Positions 28,446 through 39,400 of a DNA stretch of 64,000 nt are shown here, piece by piece. Source of the stretch: Trichomonas vaginalis G3 (taxonomy: Eukaryota > Parabasalia > Trichomonadida > Trichomonadidae); NCBI RefSeq assembly GCF_026262505.1, contig NC_067203.1, forward strand, positions 21,619,411 to 21,683,410. The letters run 5' to 3'. The translations under genes and the position numbers were made by a program. The stretch's first letter is position 1. Each line of letters begins with the position of its first letter. Below the pieces are notes generated by a model that did not search any database, was not told the DNA's origin, and was given only the letters and a program-made list of their open reading frames with translations.

Positions 28446-29305
28446 ATGACAACAACCGAGAAACCAACAACTGCTATCGTCATGAAGCCATAAGTGAAGA
28501 ATACGAGTACATACAATATAACAAACAGTTACGTCTCATTCGTTCGGTCAAAGACGATATGTACCAAATGCAAAGTATTTTGACAGCATGTTTTGCTCCA
28601 GATACCAAGCTTCCTAAAGACTGGTTTAGGAACCAAAGCACTATTGAACTATTAAATGAAGCACAGCGAGACAGACTTTTTTCGGGTCGCCTAAAACTCA
28701 TGAAAACAGTGAAGAACAGCGAGGGGAGAAAAACCCCAGTCGCCAAAACTCTATGAAAATCGTGAAAAATTGCCAAATGGTTTGAGAGGCTGGTATGTAC
28801 ATAGACTTCTTGTAAATGCGTTGCAATGTGCCATGTGGCTTCGCCTCGTTATGCTTGGTATATTTACAGACTTCTTGACGAAATTCATAGACAAGAACGT
28901 GAAGAGCTAGAGAACAAGCTTGAAGCAAAGACAAAAACATTCAGAAAAGAATACCACGTTCGGTACCAAAAGGAAAGGAAAAGAACTATAAGTATATGAT
29001 TATACGAAGAGATGGAAAATGAAGAAGACAGAGATATGGTTATGTTGCATTTAGTCCAGAAGAAAACAACAAAAGCTTTTACGACCTTGCTAAAGATTTT
29101 ACAAATCTAACAGAAATTGGTTCTATCGCGAAAAACTTACCGATTTCAATGACCAAATGAAGATGTGAAACAAAATAGTTCAAGATACTTTACCTCAAAC
29201 ACACTATGATATGAAAGGTGTACAATACTTACATTCAAAGAAGATTTGCCGCTACTGAAAGAAAAAATAACAGAGTATTTTGACAACTTCAAAGAGGAAG
29301 AGTAA
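28446..29305 (+). pseudogene. Second KilA-N-type gene, degraded
   Basis: Landmarks are FAPDTKLPKDWFRNQSTIEL and, further on, GWYVHRLLVNALQCAMWL, together like a KilA-N core, then a coiled-coil-rich tail. It is broken, with several breaks, and contains an internal copy (about 28685-28775) of the CGCCTAAAACTCATGAAAA repeat that fills 27.47-27.59 kb. The C-terminal end at about 29305 is Glu-rich. Confidence 0.5.
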
Positions 29306-29716
29306 ATGAACCATTTATTTTTACGCTTGACTTCAGATGGCTCAGGTAGCTCTAGATGGTAAATTGTCTTGTCAAATCCTTCTGACATTCCGAGTTCTTC
29401 CTTCCGACAGGAAAAAATTTTCCTTCCGACAGGAAGAACTCTTCCTTCCAACAGGAAAAAATTTTCCTTCCAACAGGAAAAAATTTTCCTTCCAACAGGA
29501 AAAATTTTTCCAGTTGTCCGTCCGTAAACCATTCAAATTTTCGAAAATTGAGAACTTTTTGGTCGAACTTCAGGAAAAATTTTTCCTTCCGACAGGAAAA
29601 AATTTTCCTTCCAACAGGAAAAAATTTTCCTTCCGACAGGAAGAACTCTTCCTTCCAACAGGAAAAAATTTTCCTTCCGACAGGAAGAACTCTTCCTTCC
29701 GACAGGACACAAACGA
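29306..29716. repeat. Minisatellite of CTTCCGACAGGAAAAAATTTTC type
   Basis: About fifteen imperfect units of 20-24 bases, CTTCC(G/A)ACAGGAAAAAAT or CTTCC(G/A)ACAGGAAGAACT, run from about 29395 to 29710, interrupted once near 29520-29570. GGAAAAAATTTTCC is a perfect palindrome, so many small hairpins are possible. Reading frames through it on both strands are repeat by-products. Right after it, a Pro-rich frame (29717, MSDVPPTESIPKPEEPTAPA) may be the start of a degraded gene. Confidence 0.75.
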
Positions 29717-29809
29717 ATGTCCGACGTACCACCAACCGAGTCCATTCCAAAGCCAGAAGAACCGACAGCCCCAGCACCACAACAGACTAAGACTAAACAC
29801 TTACATTTT

Positions 29810-30683
29810 TTACGCTTGACTTTTTACAATTTGAACTTTGTTTGCGTAGATATGAATTCTGAAAGAAGTATGAGGGTCTTGTATGACTTTGTACTTCTCC
29901 CATAGTTCATGTCTGTCAAACTTACCTGCCATGGACTCTTTCATAAGTTCCATGAAATCGTCTTCGGACAATCGGGGAAAAGTACAATGTCAGTAAGTAT
30001 TCTCTTTACATCCTTACTTAAACTCTTTGCTGTCTGTACACAAATGACAACAGAGATGTTGAAGTGTCTGAGCTTCTTAAGAATTCGACACATATCTTGT
30101 TCTCTGTTCTTTAACAAAGGATGAGAAGCAAAGTCATCTAAGATAAGAAGACATCTATGAGGGTAAGTCTTCCAATCGTAAGATTGCAATTTCTTCGAAA
30201 TGTATTCTATCTCTTTCTGTTTGTTTCTGAAGTGTTCTTCTCTAATATTCTCTGCATTTCCTCATTTGGGTCTTTAAACTTAGAATTTATATACTCATTT
30301 ATAGCATTATACTTCAAAACTCTTCTTTTGGTACTTCTTTATCCAATCTAACAACTCAGAGTCTTTTATACATACTAACTTAGACTTCTTTATAATATCT
30401 TTGAACGAATTTACGGTTTGGTCAAATTGACCAGAAGTACTACAAATGACAACTAACTCATAGAATGGGTTCTTCTCATCTAGTTCTTGTTGTTGTGCAG
30501 CCATTTTAAGATAAGTGAAAGTCTTACCCGACCCAGGTGGTGCAATTAGACCTGTTATACCATTCTGAGCAAATAAGAACTTGTCATGTATGGGTTTTAT
30601 CTGAGCATTTTCCAACTTCCTCTTGTTCTTGTTTAAAACATCTCAAATTTCTTGTCAATGTCAGCAAACTTTTTTTCTAACAT
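29810..30683 (-). pseudogene. A32/FtsK-type genome packaging ATPase
   Basis: Near the N terminus is GITGLIAPPGSGKTFTYLK (Walker A). Further on is CLLILDDFASHP (Walker B) and ISVVICVQTAKSLSKDVKR, the sensor-like region, as in packaging ATPases of Polintons, virophages and NCLDV. It would pump element DNA into capsids. The gene is broken, with about three breaks. It diverges from the gene at 30719 over a 35-bp AT-rich gap. Confidence 0.8.
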
Positions 30684-30718
30684 ATTTTTAGAAAATTAAA
30701 ATTTTTATCTTTTTGAAA

Positions 30719-31155
30719 ATGTCTAGCGATTTCGCCATCTATTTCGAGACAAGCTTTTCGACAGCAAAACATCTGTCGACCATAAAATCTTACATAGTGT
30801 AAACAAGAAAGGTGAATTTGTTCTAAAGTTCTGTTTCTGGGAATATGACAAAAACCATAAAACATTAAGCAGAGAAGTCTTAAAATTTGTCAATGACAGA
30901 CTTGTTGACAGAGATGACGCCTCTTGGAGAGATGAAGTCCAACAAAACTTCTTAGAATGCAAAGAAGACACATGCGCTGTTCTTGAAGATGAAATAGAAA
31001 ACAGAATAGAAGAGCTATTAAAGGACAAAGAACTTTTACAAAAATATGGTTCGGAGAAATTTGACATAACTCCACCAGAAAAGAAGAAGAGAGAAAAGAA
31101 AGTAGAAGAAGAGAAGAAAGAACCAGTTCCAGAGAAGAAGAAATTTGACATGTAA
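30719..31155 (+). pseudogene. Family B Lys/Glu-rich protein, broken
   Basis: Coding potential on the plus strand begins MSSDFAIYFETSFSTAKHL and continues with EFVLKFCFWEYDKNHKTLSR and an acidic helical part, ending in a Lys/Glu/Pro-rich tail (EKKKREKKVEEEKKEP). The gene has about one break. Conserved codon-like composition and the TTTTTATCTTTTTGAAA pre-ATG sequence support it over the long minus-strand frames here, which are antisense shadows. No family is recognised. Confidence 0.45.
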
Positions 31156-31171
31156 AAATAAAATTTTATTT

Positions 31172-31590
31172 TTAGAACATTTCTGGGTCAATGTCAATGT
31201 TCTCTTCCTCTTTAGGAGCAAACACTGGCTTAGACTCTAAAATCTTTTTACCCAATTTACCTTGAACTTCAACTATCTTAGACTCATAAATTCATAGTCG
31301 TCTGCTTTCTTTGGTTCATAAGGTATACAAGTTTGTATGCTTTGCCTTCTTTAAGGTTGAAAAACCTTCTGTCAAAAACTTTCTTTGACTGTTAACAAAC
31401 CTTCTATGTCTAAGTCTTCAAATTTCGCACCATTTTTAGTCACAACAGCAAACTTAACTGGTTCGATGTTCCAAACTTTGTCAAATGTAGACTTTTCAAA
31501 ATGGTAGAAGTAAACATTCAAATATGTGAATGGGTCTAGTTCTTCTTTTAGTCCTGACATGTACTTGTTTACTGAGATGAATTTCGTCAT
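31172..31590 (-). pseudogene. Family B small protein upstream of helicase cluster, broken
   Basis: The frame begins MTKFISVNKYMSGLKEELDP; FTYLNVYFYHFEKSTF and WNIEPVKFAVVTKNGAKF suggest a beta-rich fold of single-strand-binding size. The end is acidic (EENIDIDPEMF). It is broken about twice. Lying between helicase and ATPase genes, it might be a single-strand DNA-binding protein, but that is only a guess. Confidence 0.4.
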
Positions 31591-31625
31591 CTTTTCTATC
31601 GGATAAAAAAAATTTTTTTTTAAAT

Positions 31626-32860
31626 TTACTCAGAAAAATTTTTCTTTGTATATACACCATTCTGTACGTCTAAAAGACTTTTGACATTTGCCAAGAATGT
31701 TCGTTTAGACGCTGTCATATAACCATATTCTTGACAATATTGTTTATACGAATCGTACAATGACCTTTCATCTAAACACTCAAAGTCAGTTTCATCTATG
31801 AACAGTTCATATACACTCTTGTTTGCTTCTAACAATGTTTGTCTCTCTTCGGTATGTGGAATTTGTCTTGGATTGAACTTTGAAATATCTAATGTCATGA
31901 AATATGAGAACAAGTGGTTTGTAAAAAGTCAGATGTCAAAGTTTCTGACAAAGCGTCAAAATATTCTGTATCTTGCATATGAGAATCTGACGTTCTGACA
32001 ACTACATATCTTCTGTCAGAACTTTCTAACTTCATCGGAACAGCATTGTTTGAAACCATAATGAAGTTTGCCAACATTTTCACAAACTCTTGGTCTTTAT
32101 ATTTTCTTTCAACAACTCCAACTTTGTCTGTTATAAGACTCTTCAAAGCATCTGAGTTCAAAACTTTTGTTGTATCTATACTTTGAAGTTCGTTACATAC
32201 TATAAGTTTCATATTCTCTATTGAAGAGTTAAATTTACCGCAGATGTTTCTAAGTTTGTCATATTAGGGTTCGAATAGCCCTCTAACAGTTTGCACAAAA
32301 TATCTGTAAAGAATGTGTTTTACCTGTTCCTTGTTTTCCAATTATAATGAGAGCAGTTTCATTTTTAGCACTTGGATGTTGTAGATGTTTGCAAACCAAC
32401 ATAAGATATACTCATAAACCTTTTCGTTTCCATTGCATATAATTTCTTTGACATGGTCTAACCAAGCTTCTATAACATTTTCTTTCCATTCTACTTGTTC
32501 ATATTTATATCCAGTGAAGATAGAATAGAAGTTTGGAGATGGTGTATAAAACTTTATACCACGAACTGAAAAATCTTCTAACTTTGACAATAAGATATCC
32601 CAAGCATCTAACATCTTCATGCCAACTTGTACGACTTTTATTTTCTTAAGTTTCTGTCTACATTCTTGTTCTGAAACTATTGTTGCTCTTGGTTTGTTAA
32701 AGACTACATCCCATTCTTTCATGACATAACATTCTGGGGCAGAGTCGACATAAATGACTAAACGTTTCAAATTCTCGACTGCTTTGTTATAGTCTCGAAA
32801 TGGACACATATTTCTGAATGTTTGGAAGTCATAAAAATCTGAAACATCTATTCTGTACAT
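31626..32860 (-). pseudogene. SF3/D5-type helicase
   Basis: The N-terminal part matches the D5-N-like stretch of the family A primase-polymerase (MLDAWDILLSKLEDFSVRGI and FYSIFTGYKYEQVEW). Downstream are a Walker A-like GKQGTGKT, a VSNNAVPMKLESSDRRYVV segment typical of SF3 motif C and sensor region, and a C-terminal helical domain (YKQYCQEYGYMTASKRTFL) that resembles the winged-helix end of D5 proteins. There is no primase domain in front. The gene is broken, with about three breaks. It likely unwinds element DNA for replication. Confidence 0.75.
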
Positions 32861-32889
32861 TTTTATAAAAATAAAAAAAATATTTTTTT

Positions 32890-33687
32890 TTATTCTTGAG
32901 CTATTTGTTGCATTTGTTGCATTTGTTGTTCTTGAGCTATTTGTTGTTGAAGTTGTTCTTGTAATACAATACTTTCACCAGTTGCATCTTCCAATTCGAA
33001 ACTTTCTGCCGTCATTGACAAATACATAGGACATAAAAGTTTTACAGGAACAAAGTTTGCGTCAACTAAGGTTAAGTTTATGTTTGCTAAAGTGTTTGAG
33101 TTTACTAAGGTTGAAAACTCTGCATTCGAATGAACAATAGGCAAACTAGCAGAGAATGTGTTATTTATACGCATAAGTATCTTTTGGTCATAGTAGTTTC
33201 TGTCGACATTCGAATAACACTTTGAACCTAAGTTTGAAACAATATATAAAATAGGTGTACTTAAAGTCAATGGAATAGACATTCCTTGTATGACACCTTT
33301 TCCTGTTATAGGAAATTGTTGGTAGTAAAAACCAGATATAAGTTTTGTATTATAGCTCATATTGTTTATAGTAAACTCAGTCGGACATCCAAACATAATG
33401 AAACCTGCTCTAGTTGCAGCACATGTTACAGTCGTCCTTAAAGTATTAAATAAGTCAACAAAACCTGTTGGTGGTATATCTGAGTAAGTATCTTCAAAGG
33501 AGTATTTTTTACCATTCACAACAATAAAATCTTCTGGTGTCAAAAGAGCAAAACAAGCTTTAGTCGTCATTGTGTTTAAGGTTAGTTTACAATATCGTCC
33601 TTGAGGACTTTGTAAGTTTGTTGTTATAGAATTATATGACTCAGGGTTTTTAGTCGTAATAGTATAAACCATTGTGTCTTCTGCCAT
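32890..33687 (-). CDS. Probable penton (minor capsid) protein
   Basis: This whole frame codes for 265 residues, beta-rich throughout (MVYTITTKNPESYNSITTNL, GFIMFGCPTEFTINNM, PILYIVSNLGSKCYS) and ending in a Gln/Met-rich tail with QQMQQ repeats. The size, the IRINNTF and LVDANFVPVKLLCPMYL words and the location next to the major capsid gene fit the Polinton single-jelly-roll penton protein. The identification is by pattern and synteny. Confidence 0.55.
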   Translation of the reverse strand: MAEDTMVYTITTKNPESYNSITTNLQSPQGRYCKLTLNTMTTKACFALLTPEDFIVVNGKKYSFEDTYSDIPPTGFVDLFNTLRTTVTCAATRAGFIMFGCPTEFTINNMSYNTKLISGFYYQQFPITGKGVIQGMSIPLTLSTPILYIVSNLGSKCYSNVDRNYYDQKILMRINNTFSASLPIVHSNAEFSTLVNSNTLANINLTLVDANFVPVKLLCPMYLSMTAESFELEDATGESIVLQEQLQQQIAQEQQMQQMQQIAQE

Positions 33688-33697
33688 TTACATATAT

Positions 33698-33928
33698 TTA
33701 AAAGTTTTTCTGAAAGTGGAGAAGAACTTCATCTAAACTTTCACATGGCGTTTCTTGAAGTTCTCTGTCTAAGAAGTTCAAATATTTTGTAAAGACATAG
33801 AACTTTCCTTTGTCTACACGAACAAACAAAACAGGGTCTTTCATATCGTTCAAAAGTGTGTAAAGTCCTTTACATGAAATAAAGTCTATATTATTTTTCT
33901 TCAAACATCTTTCAAGAAGTTTTGACAT
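33698..33928 (-). CDS. 76-residue small protein
   Basis: The frame starts MSKLLERCLKKNNIDFISCK and has an alternating strand-helix pattern (VLFVRVDKGKFYVFTKYL). It lies ten bases upstream of the penton-like gene and seven bases after the next gene, in a same-strand run. No family is recognised. Confidence 0.5.
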   Translation of the reverse strand: MSKLLERCLKKNNIDFISCKGLYTLLNDMKDPVLFVRVDKGKFYVFTKYLNFLDRELQETPCESLDEVLLHFQKNF

Positions 33929-33934
33929 TTTTAC

Positions 33935-34516
33935 TTAGCAAATAAATTTTAATGAAATGTTGTGGTCGTCAAATATTTTTATAACGTCTGGGAAACTATA
34001 TTTTAAGTTCAACGTTTCACCTCCTTTCATAACGTATATCTTGTCAATGACATTATATGAAACACCACAGCAACTAACGTCGGGTTCTATTTCTTTGATG
34101 TTTATATCGTCTGCCTCTGTCAAAAGTTTCAATAGTTCTTTCAAAACTTCATGAGGTGCAATGACATATGAGTTCACTTTTACAGGGTTGTGTTCGACCA
34201 AGTTTAACATTATACCTAAAGCTTGACAAATCTTCTCCTGAGTTTGAAGTTTGTCTTTCAGTTGTTGGTAGTCGTTTCGAATATCTGCAACAGAACTTAA
34301 GTCTCTGCTAACTTCAGGATATGTTGGTTGTTCTTTTACAGGAACTATTGTTATACCATCTTCGTCTTCGTATGGTTTCCCCATTTCAACATCTCTTTCT
34401 TTGACATTGACAATAACACTTTGACTGTTTGTTTGAGTTGGTGAATTTAACTTCACATCTGCCACCGCCATTAAACCTTTTGAAACACTCACGCTTCTAT
34501 TTTTCGGAAATGACAT
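33935..34516 (-). CDS. 193-residue protein, unknown
   Basis: I choose the start at 34516 (MSFPKNRSVSVSKGLMAVAD) rather than an upstream in-frame codon, because the divergent gene on the other strand begins at 34535. The middle is a coiled coil (DIRNDYQQLKDKLQTQEKIC), and the C-terminal half is mixed alpha/beta with CCGVSYNVIDKIYVMKGGET. It may be a virion or assembly protein. Confidence 0.5.
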   Translation of the reverse strand: MSFPKNRSVSVSKGLMAVADVKLNSPTQTNSQSVIVNVKERDVEMGKPYEDEDGITIVPVKEQPTYPEVSRDLSSVADIRNDYQQLKDKLQTQEKICQALGIMLNLVEHNPVKVNSYVIAPHEVLKELLKLLTEADDINIKEIEPDVSCCGVSYNVIDKIYVMKGGETLNLKYSFPDVIKIFDDHNISLKFIC

Positions 34517-34534
34517 TTTACTTAGAATAAAAAG
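34517..34534. promoter_or_regulatory. 18-bp divergent promoter spacer
   Basis: TTTACTTAGAATAAAAAG separates ATGs at 34516 (minus) and 34535 (plus). It resembles the spacer at 18796-18813 in length and in its TAGAATAAAA part. Confidence 0.5.
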
Positions 34535-34885
34535 ATGGACGTATTCGAGTATCTCTTCGAATTGAAGCAGAACAAAGTTTACACACACAAACAATACAAA
34601 TACATTGACAGAATAGTTCTTTACACAAACAATGGAAAATGTTATAGAATAGCAGTCTTTGCTGAACCAAAATATTTTCATAAAGCAAAGAAAGTTGGTA
34701 TAACTGAAATGGTGAAAGTTCTTGACGTTGACAAAAATATAACAACAAAACTTACAGATATTTCTAAAGGTAAGTTTATCTTACAATATTATGTCAAAAC
34801 TGGCGTACTGTCAATATTTGACGGAGAGAAGTCAGTTCAAGAACAACTTACTGACCTGCTGCCAAAATCTGCTCGATGGAAGCTG
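34535..34885 (+). CDS. Family B protein of about 115 residues, unknown
   Basis: The frame starts MDVFEYLFELKQNKVYTHKQ and runs through a beta-rich region (IVLYTNNGKCYRIAVFAEPK, LQYYVKTGVLSIFDGEKSV). It remains open beyond 34885 to 35047, but that last part is antisense to the capsid gene, so I take the real end as near 34885. It converges on the major capsid gene. Confidence 0.45.
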
Positions 34886-34888
34886 TCG

Positions 34889-36451
34889 TTATACCAATCT
34901 GAGGAGCCCAGCAGGTTTCATCGAACGAATCTTCAAAAGAGCATCTTCCGTGAAAAGTGCTATTGGTTTTGTAAACTTCTTTGCTCTCAGTTCATCTGGA
35001 CCGTCTCTGTCACCAGTATATTGTATTTGAACTGTACCAACAGTTGAAATACCACCCATAAAGTCTTCTGAGTCAGCAAATGGAATGCCAAGCCAAAAGT
35101 TTGAACGGTCTCCATTTGTATATTGAGTTTTTTGACCTCCTGTATGAGTCCATACTTTCACATATGGCATAATAGAACTTTGCATTTCAGGTTAATGGTT
35201 GTTGTGAAGTTGTTGTTAAAGTTCATAGCATCTAATGTCAAGTTGTATGACCTCATATCCTCAACTGTAGAATATTCTTCTCTTGGATAATATTTGCCAT
35301 CTATGTTTATATGATATTTAATACCAGGTTGTAGAAACAAGAATAGTCATTTATAGTTCGTCTGAACAGTACAAACATAGTATCTGCATGTTTCATTGCA
35401 GTTGTTAAGGCAATATCTGTTCTTGCACCTGGGTCAGCACTTTGGTTTCCAACTTCACCTGCAAAGTCTTTGACAGATATTTGGTGTATAGGGAACATAA
35501 GTGGAACTGCAATATATTTGGCAGCTAAAGCATTTGAAATATCTGGGTCCAACATATAGACTGCAAGTCTGCTTTCTATTCTCTTGCATTCAAATTTTTC
35601 GCATGTGAACTTAACTGGGTCCCAAGCAGTTCCAGCAGCATTGAAATAATAGTTTACTTCAGTGTTGAGGTTTGAGAAACCAAAGTCTAAGTCAACTTTG
35701 TCTTTGCAAAAGTCGGCGAATGACATTTTATTTGTTCCCACTACTTCTGTAATAGTGAATGGGTCTTGTGTTGGTGCAATGACTAAGTTATTTTTGCTTG
35801 GAGTAAGTTCAATAGAAATTTTCCTGCCCAGTTTGGCAAGTATCTTAAAAACCTGAAGATGAGGAAAGATGACAAAGGAACTCTAAGTTTCAGTTTTACT
35901 TTAGTGACAGCATTTCCATCTGAACCAGAAAGGTTAACATAAACTCCTGGAACGTTAGGGTCAAGTCTTCTTATTTTCTCAATAGTTGCATACTGGTCTG
36001 TTTGTTCTCTAGCTTGTGGTTGTACTGAGTTTCTCAAAGCGAACCATTCATAGTTTGCCCATGTTACTGTTTGAACTAAGTCAGAGTTAGAATATATCTT
36101 ATATCCCATGAAAACTTCTGGAGCATATTGGTATCCGACATAGAAAATACCATTGCAACCTTTCTTGTCAGACAACTTGGCAGAAGGTTTTATTTCAATG
36201 TCTTGTTCCACGTATAAGAATGAGTTGTCAATAGAAATAATATGAAACCTGTCGCATGCAATATCTACTGTTGTTGAAGAACCTTCTCCAAACTCACCTA
36301 CGTTTCCGTAAGAAACAGCAGTTGTATATTCGTAAGTTCCAGGAACTATTTCTGACCTTCTAATGGCATTGTCGCATTCGTTATACCATTCGGAAACATT
36401 TCCATTCATGGCATCCAAAACTGTTGGCGTTATATTCTGAGCGGCGTACAT
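34889..36451 (-). pseudogene. Major capsid protein, double jelly-roll type
   Basis: About 520 residues in total. The start is MYAAQNITPTVLDAMNGNVS. Landmarks include DRFHIISIDNSFLYVEQDIE, KVKLKLRVPLSSF, ESRLAVYMLDPDISNALAAK, LDAMNFNNNFTTTINLKC and a C-terminal WLGIPFADSEDF. Size, beta-rich pattern and the order major capsid - small proteins - penton - helicase - ATPase match Polinton virion modules. It would form hexameric capsomers. The gene is broken, with about three breaks. Confidence 0.7.
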
Positions 36452-36483
36452 TTCATATGGGTAAAAATATAGAATAGTTGGAT

Positions 36484-39400
36484 TTATTTGTCATAATAGA
36501 ACCCACGTGGACCAAGCTTTACTTTCTTCCTGGCTGAGTTTTTAACTCTTCTTTTTCCTTCATTGCCACTACTTTCACTAGATGAAGTTACTTCTTCACT
36601 ACTTTCACTTTGTTCTACTCTTCTCTTCTTCTTTGGTAACTTGCCCTCTGCTTCAAGTTGTTGCATCTTTGCCTCATGTTCACCTAGTATGTTGTAAATT
36701 TCCCATGTCCTTTTTGCCTTTGGGCTCTGGTCGCCCATCTCAGGTAACCTATATCCTAGAAAGAGTTTGTCATAGTTTGTATTTGAGTCTTCGCGTATTG
36801 TTTGCATGACTCTTTCCTGAGTTTCCGGTTCAAGCTCTTCAAATATAGCTTGTCCATATGGAATAAGCTCGTTTCCAAATATATGTTTTTGTAGCCATTC
36901 TGGTTTTCTTTCCATGTTACCAATTATATCTTTTGTGAATGGGAAAGCTTTTACCCAATGTTTCAGGCTTGCGTCATTTATTTCTGTAGTTGGTTTTATT
37001 TTGTCAAGGAACATGTTTTTCAATACTAACATTTCATTTGGTACTGTCCATTTGAGTTTTCTTAAATATTCATCCCTTCTCAGTTCATTGTCTGCAAAGT
37101 AAGTTTTTATGACATTTTGTAAACTTTCGTTTGCAAGGTCATGTACAATAGGTTCTCTTCCTTCTCTCTCCCTAACTTTCTTTCTAAACTCTTCACCAAA
37201 TATACCATCTTTATGGTTCTGTGTAGTTCTTTGAGATAAATGTTCTAGAACGTCAGGTGTTATATTTCCATCAGCCATGTTCATTTCATACTGGTCCAAA
37301 ATATCTGCATGTTTCATATCTTTCAATGGCATTAAAGCCGCGCTGAAAATACCAGCTATATCTGGTTCACCATTCACTTCCATTGCGTCTACAACTTCTT
37401 GGAATTGTGGTTGTAAGTTTATGAACCACCTATCCGGGTTAGCTTTATGACCCCATCTCATTGTAGTTCCATAGTCTGCAGAAACAAAAGTAGGTTTGTT
37501 TCCATATTGGTTAGGTTCTGAATGAACTTTAAACAATGTTTCATTTCTATATGTTTTGTTGAAATTTAACCTTTTATTTTCACCGAGTTCAGCCAAAGAT
37601 TGAACGTTATATGGTCGTAAGTAAAAAGGGTTGTTGTATTTGCGTACATTTTCTTTCAGTACTTCCATTCTATGCTGAATATTTTCATCTGGTGTTGGAG
37701 TCTTTTGTATGTCGGCAAACATTTTTCGATATTCTTCTACTATGCCAGCCGAATTTTTTTTAGACTCTTGGAAAGATTCCATATTCTCCTCATACTCTTG
37801 TTGAGGGTCAAGATTTTTCGGCTGTTCCAAATCTTCATCTAGTTCTGTGAAGTTAGTTTCCAAATGAGGGACTTGTTCGTTTCCTTCAGGCTCTTCTAGC
37901 TGTTGTTGCTGAACTATTTCTTCCATGTCTGGTTGTATCTGAACTTCTTCCTGTTGAGTTTCTTGTACCTCATCTGCTGGCATTTCATATATTCCGAGAC
38001 CGTTTTCAACAAGTTCCCTATCTAAGTCATCCGGACTCATAAACCTTTCTTCTTTCGTTCCGTCTCTATTTTTTACGCGTTTCATGAAGAGAGTTGAATT
38101 GTCATTTAGCTCTGACACCAAATATCTCGGAGTAAATTCGTTCATGTCATTTGGATGATATGCTATTAAATCATATCCCTTAGCGAGTTTGTATTTTCCA
38201 GGTTTGAAATTATATCCCATATGGTGCTGAGCCATAAAGCTAAATAGGTTCGGGTCAGTATTTCCTTCCTTGAACTTTCTAATAGCTTCTTTATATCTGT
38301 CACTAAAGTCAAGAGTATCTGGGTAACCATAGTCTTCCTTAAGCATTTTTAAGAATTCTTGGTTTCCTTGTTCTCTACTTCTTTTATGTCCTTGCTCTGT
38401 TTGTGGTTGCTGTGCTGGTTGTGGAGGTGGTTGTTGTGCTGTTTGTGGTTGCTGTGCAGGGTTTTGAACTGTTGGTTGCTGTGCTGGTTGTGGAGGTGGT
38501 TGTTGTGCTGGTTGTTGTGTTGGTTGTTGTGTTGGTTTTGGTGCATGCCTGTGTCTGTGTCCATGTGACGATGTAAATGTTTTAGGTAGTCCTGGTGCAG
38601 GTGCTTCTCTTGGAGGGTTTGGTGGTATATAAGTTCCACCAGCTGGCACATATGTTCCATCTGCAGCATAATGTCCTACCTGACTTTTCGTTCTTAAGAA
38701 AGCATTTACTAGGTCTGTTTTGGTCTGTTGTAACTCTTTTTCTTGACTTTCCACAACAGTTGCTCTAACGGCGTCATAGGCGCTTTGAACTGCCTGTCTC
38801 GTTGCTGCATCTGTTATTTTCGTCATATTTTGTGCTACTTCTTTTAACTCTTTGTCGAAACCTTCAGACTTCAGTTTCTTTCCAGATGAGAAGTCGTTCA
38901 CTAGTTTCACCTTACTATGAAGAGCTTCGAAGGCGTTCTTAAAGTCAGCATTCGTTAAAGCTTCATTTGAACTGTCTTCATCCGCTTGTATTTTTGTCCT
39001 TATTGACCCTATAAGTTGAGCTGCTTTAGCGTTGGCTTGGGCATCTAACCAGTCATTGTTAGCTTTTATATATTCTGCGCTTTTCATTGCCTTTTGCATG
39101 GCTGCGTCGTTATTTTTACTTTCTTGTGCTAAGTTTTCATACTGTACGGTTTGGTTTTGCAACTGTAAAAGTTTTTCTGCCTTTACATTTGCTTCAACTT
39201 CTTTTTTATACTCATCGCTATCCATATATGTCTTCAGGGCTTTTTGTTTTATCTCTTCATCTTTCAGTACTTTATATTGAGTAGTATGGTTTTTCAAATT
39301 TATAACATCTTGTTCCATTTTTGCTACTTCTGCTGCTTTTTCTGACACTTTTTTCGCATATTCCTCTGTACTTAGTTCTTTCAGTTGTTCTTCTTTCTTC

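Noticed and set aside
29395-29800. Overlapping frames on both strands through the CTTCCGACAGG minisatellite
   Set aside because: They arise from the low-complexity repeat and have no conserved domain.
32255-32285. tRNA-like GGGTTCGAATAGCCC word
   Set aside because: No cloverleaf can be built around it and it lies in the helicase gene.
38349-38669. Frames opposite and beside the Pro/Gln tract of the 1101-residue gene
   Set aside because: They are alternate-frame shadows of a CAA/CCA repeat.
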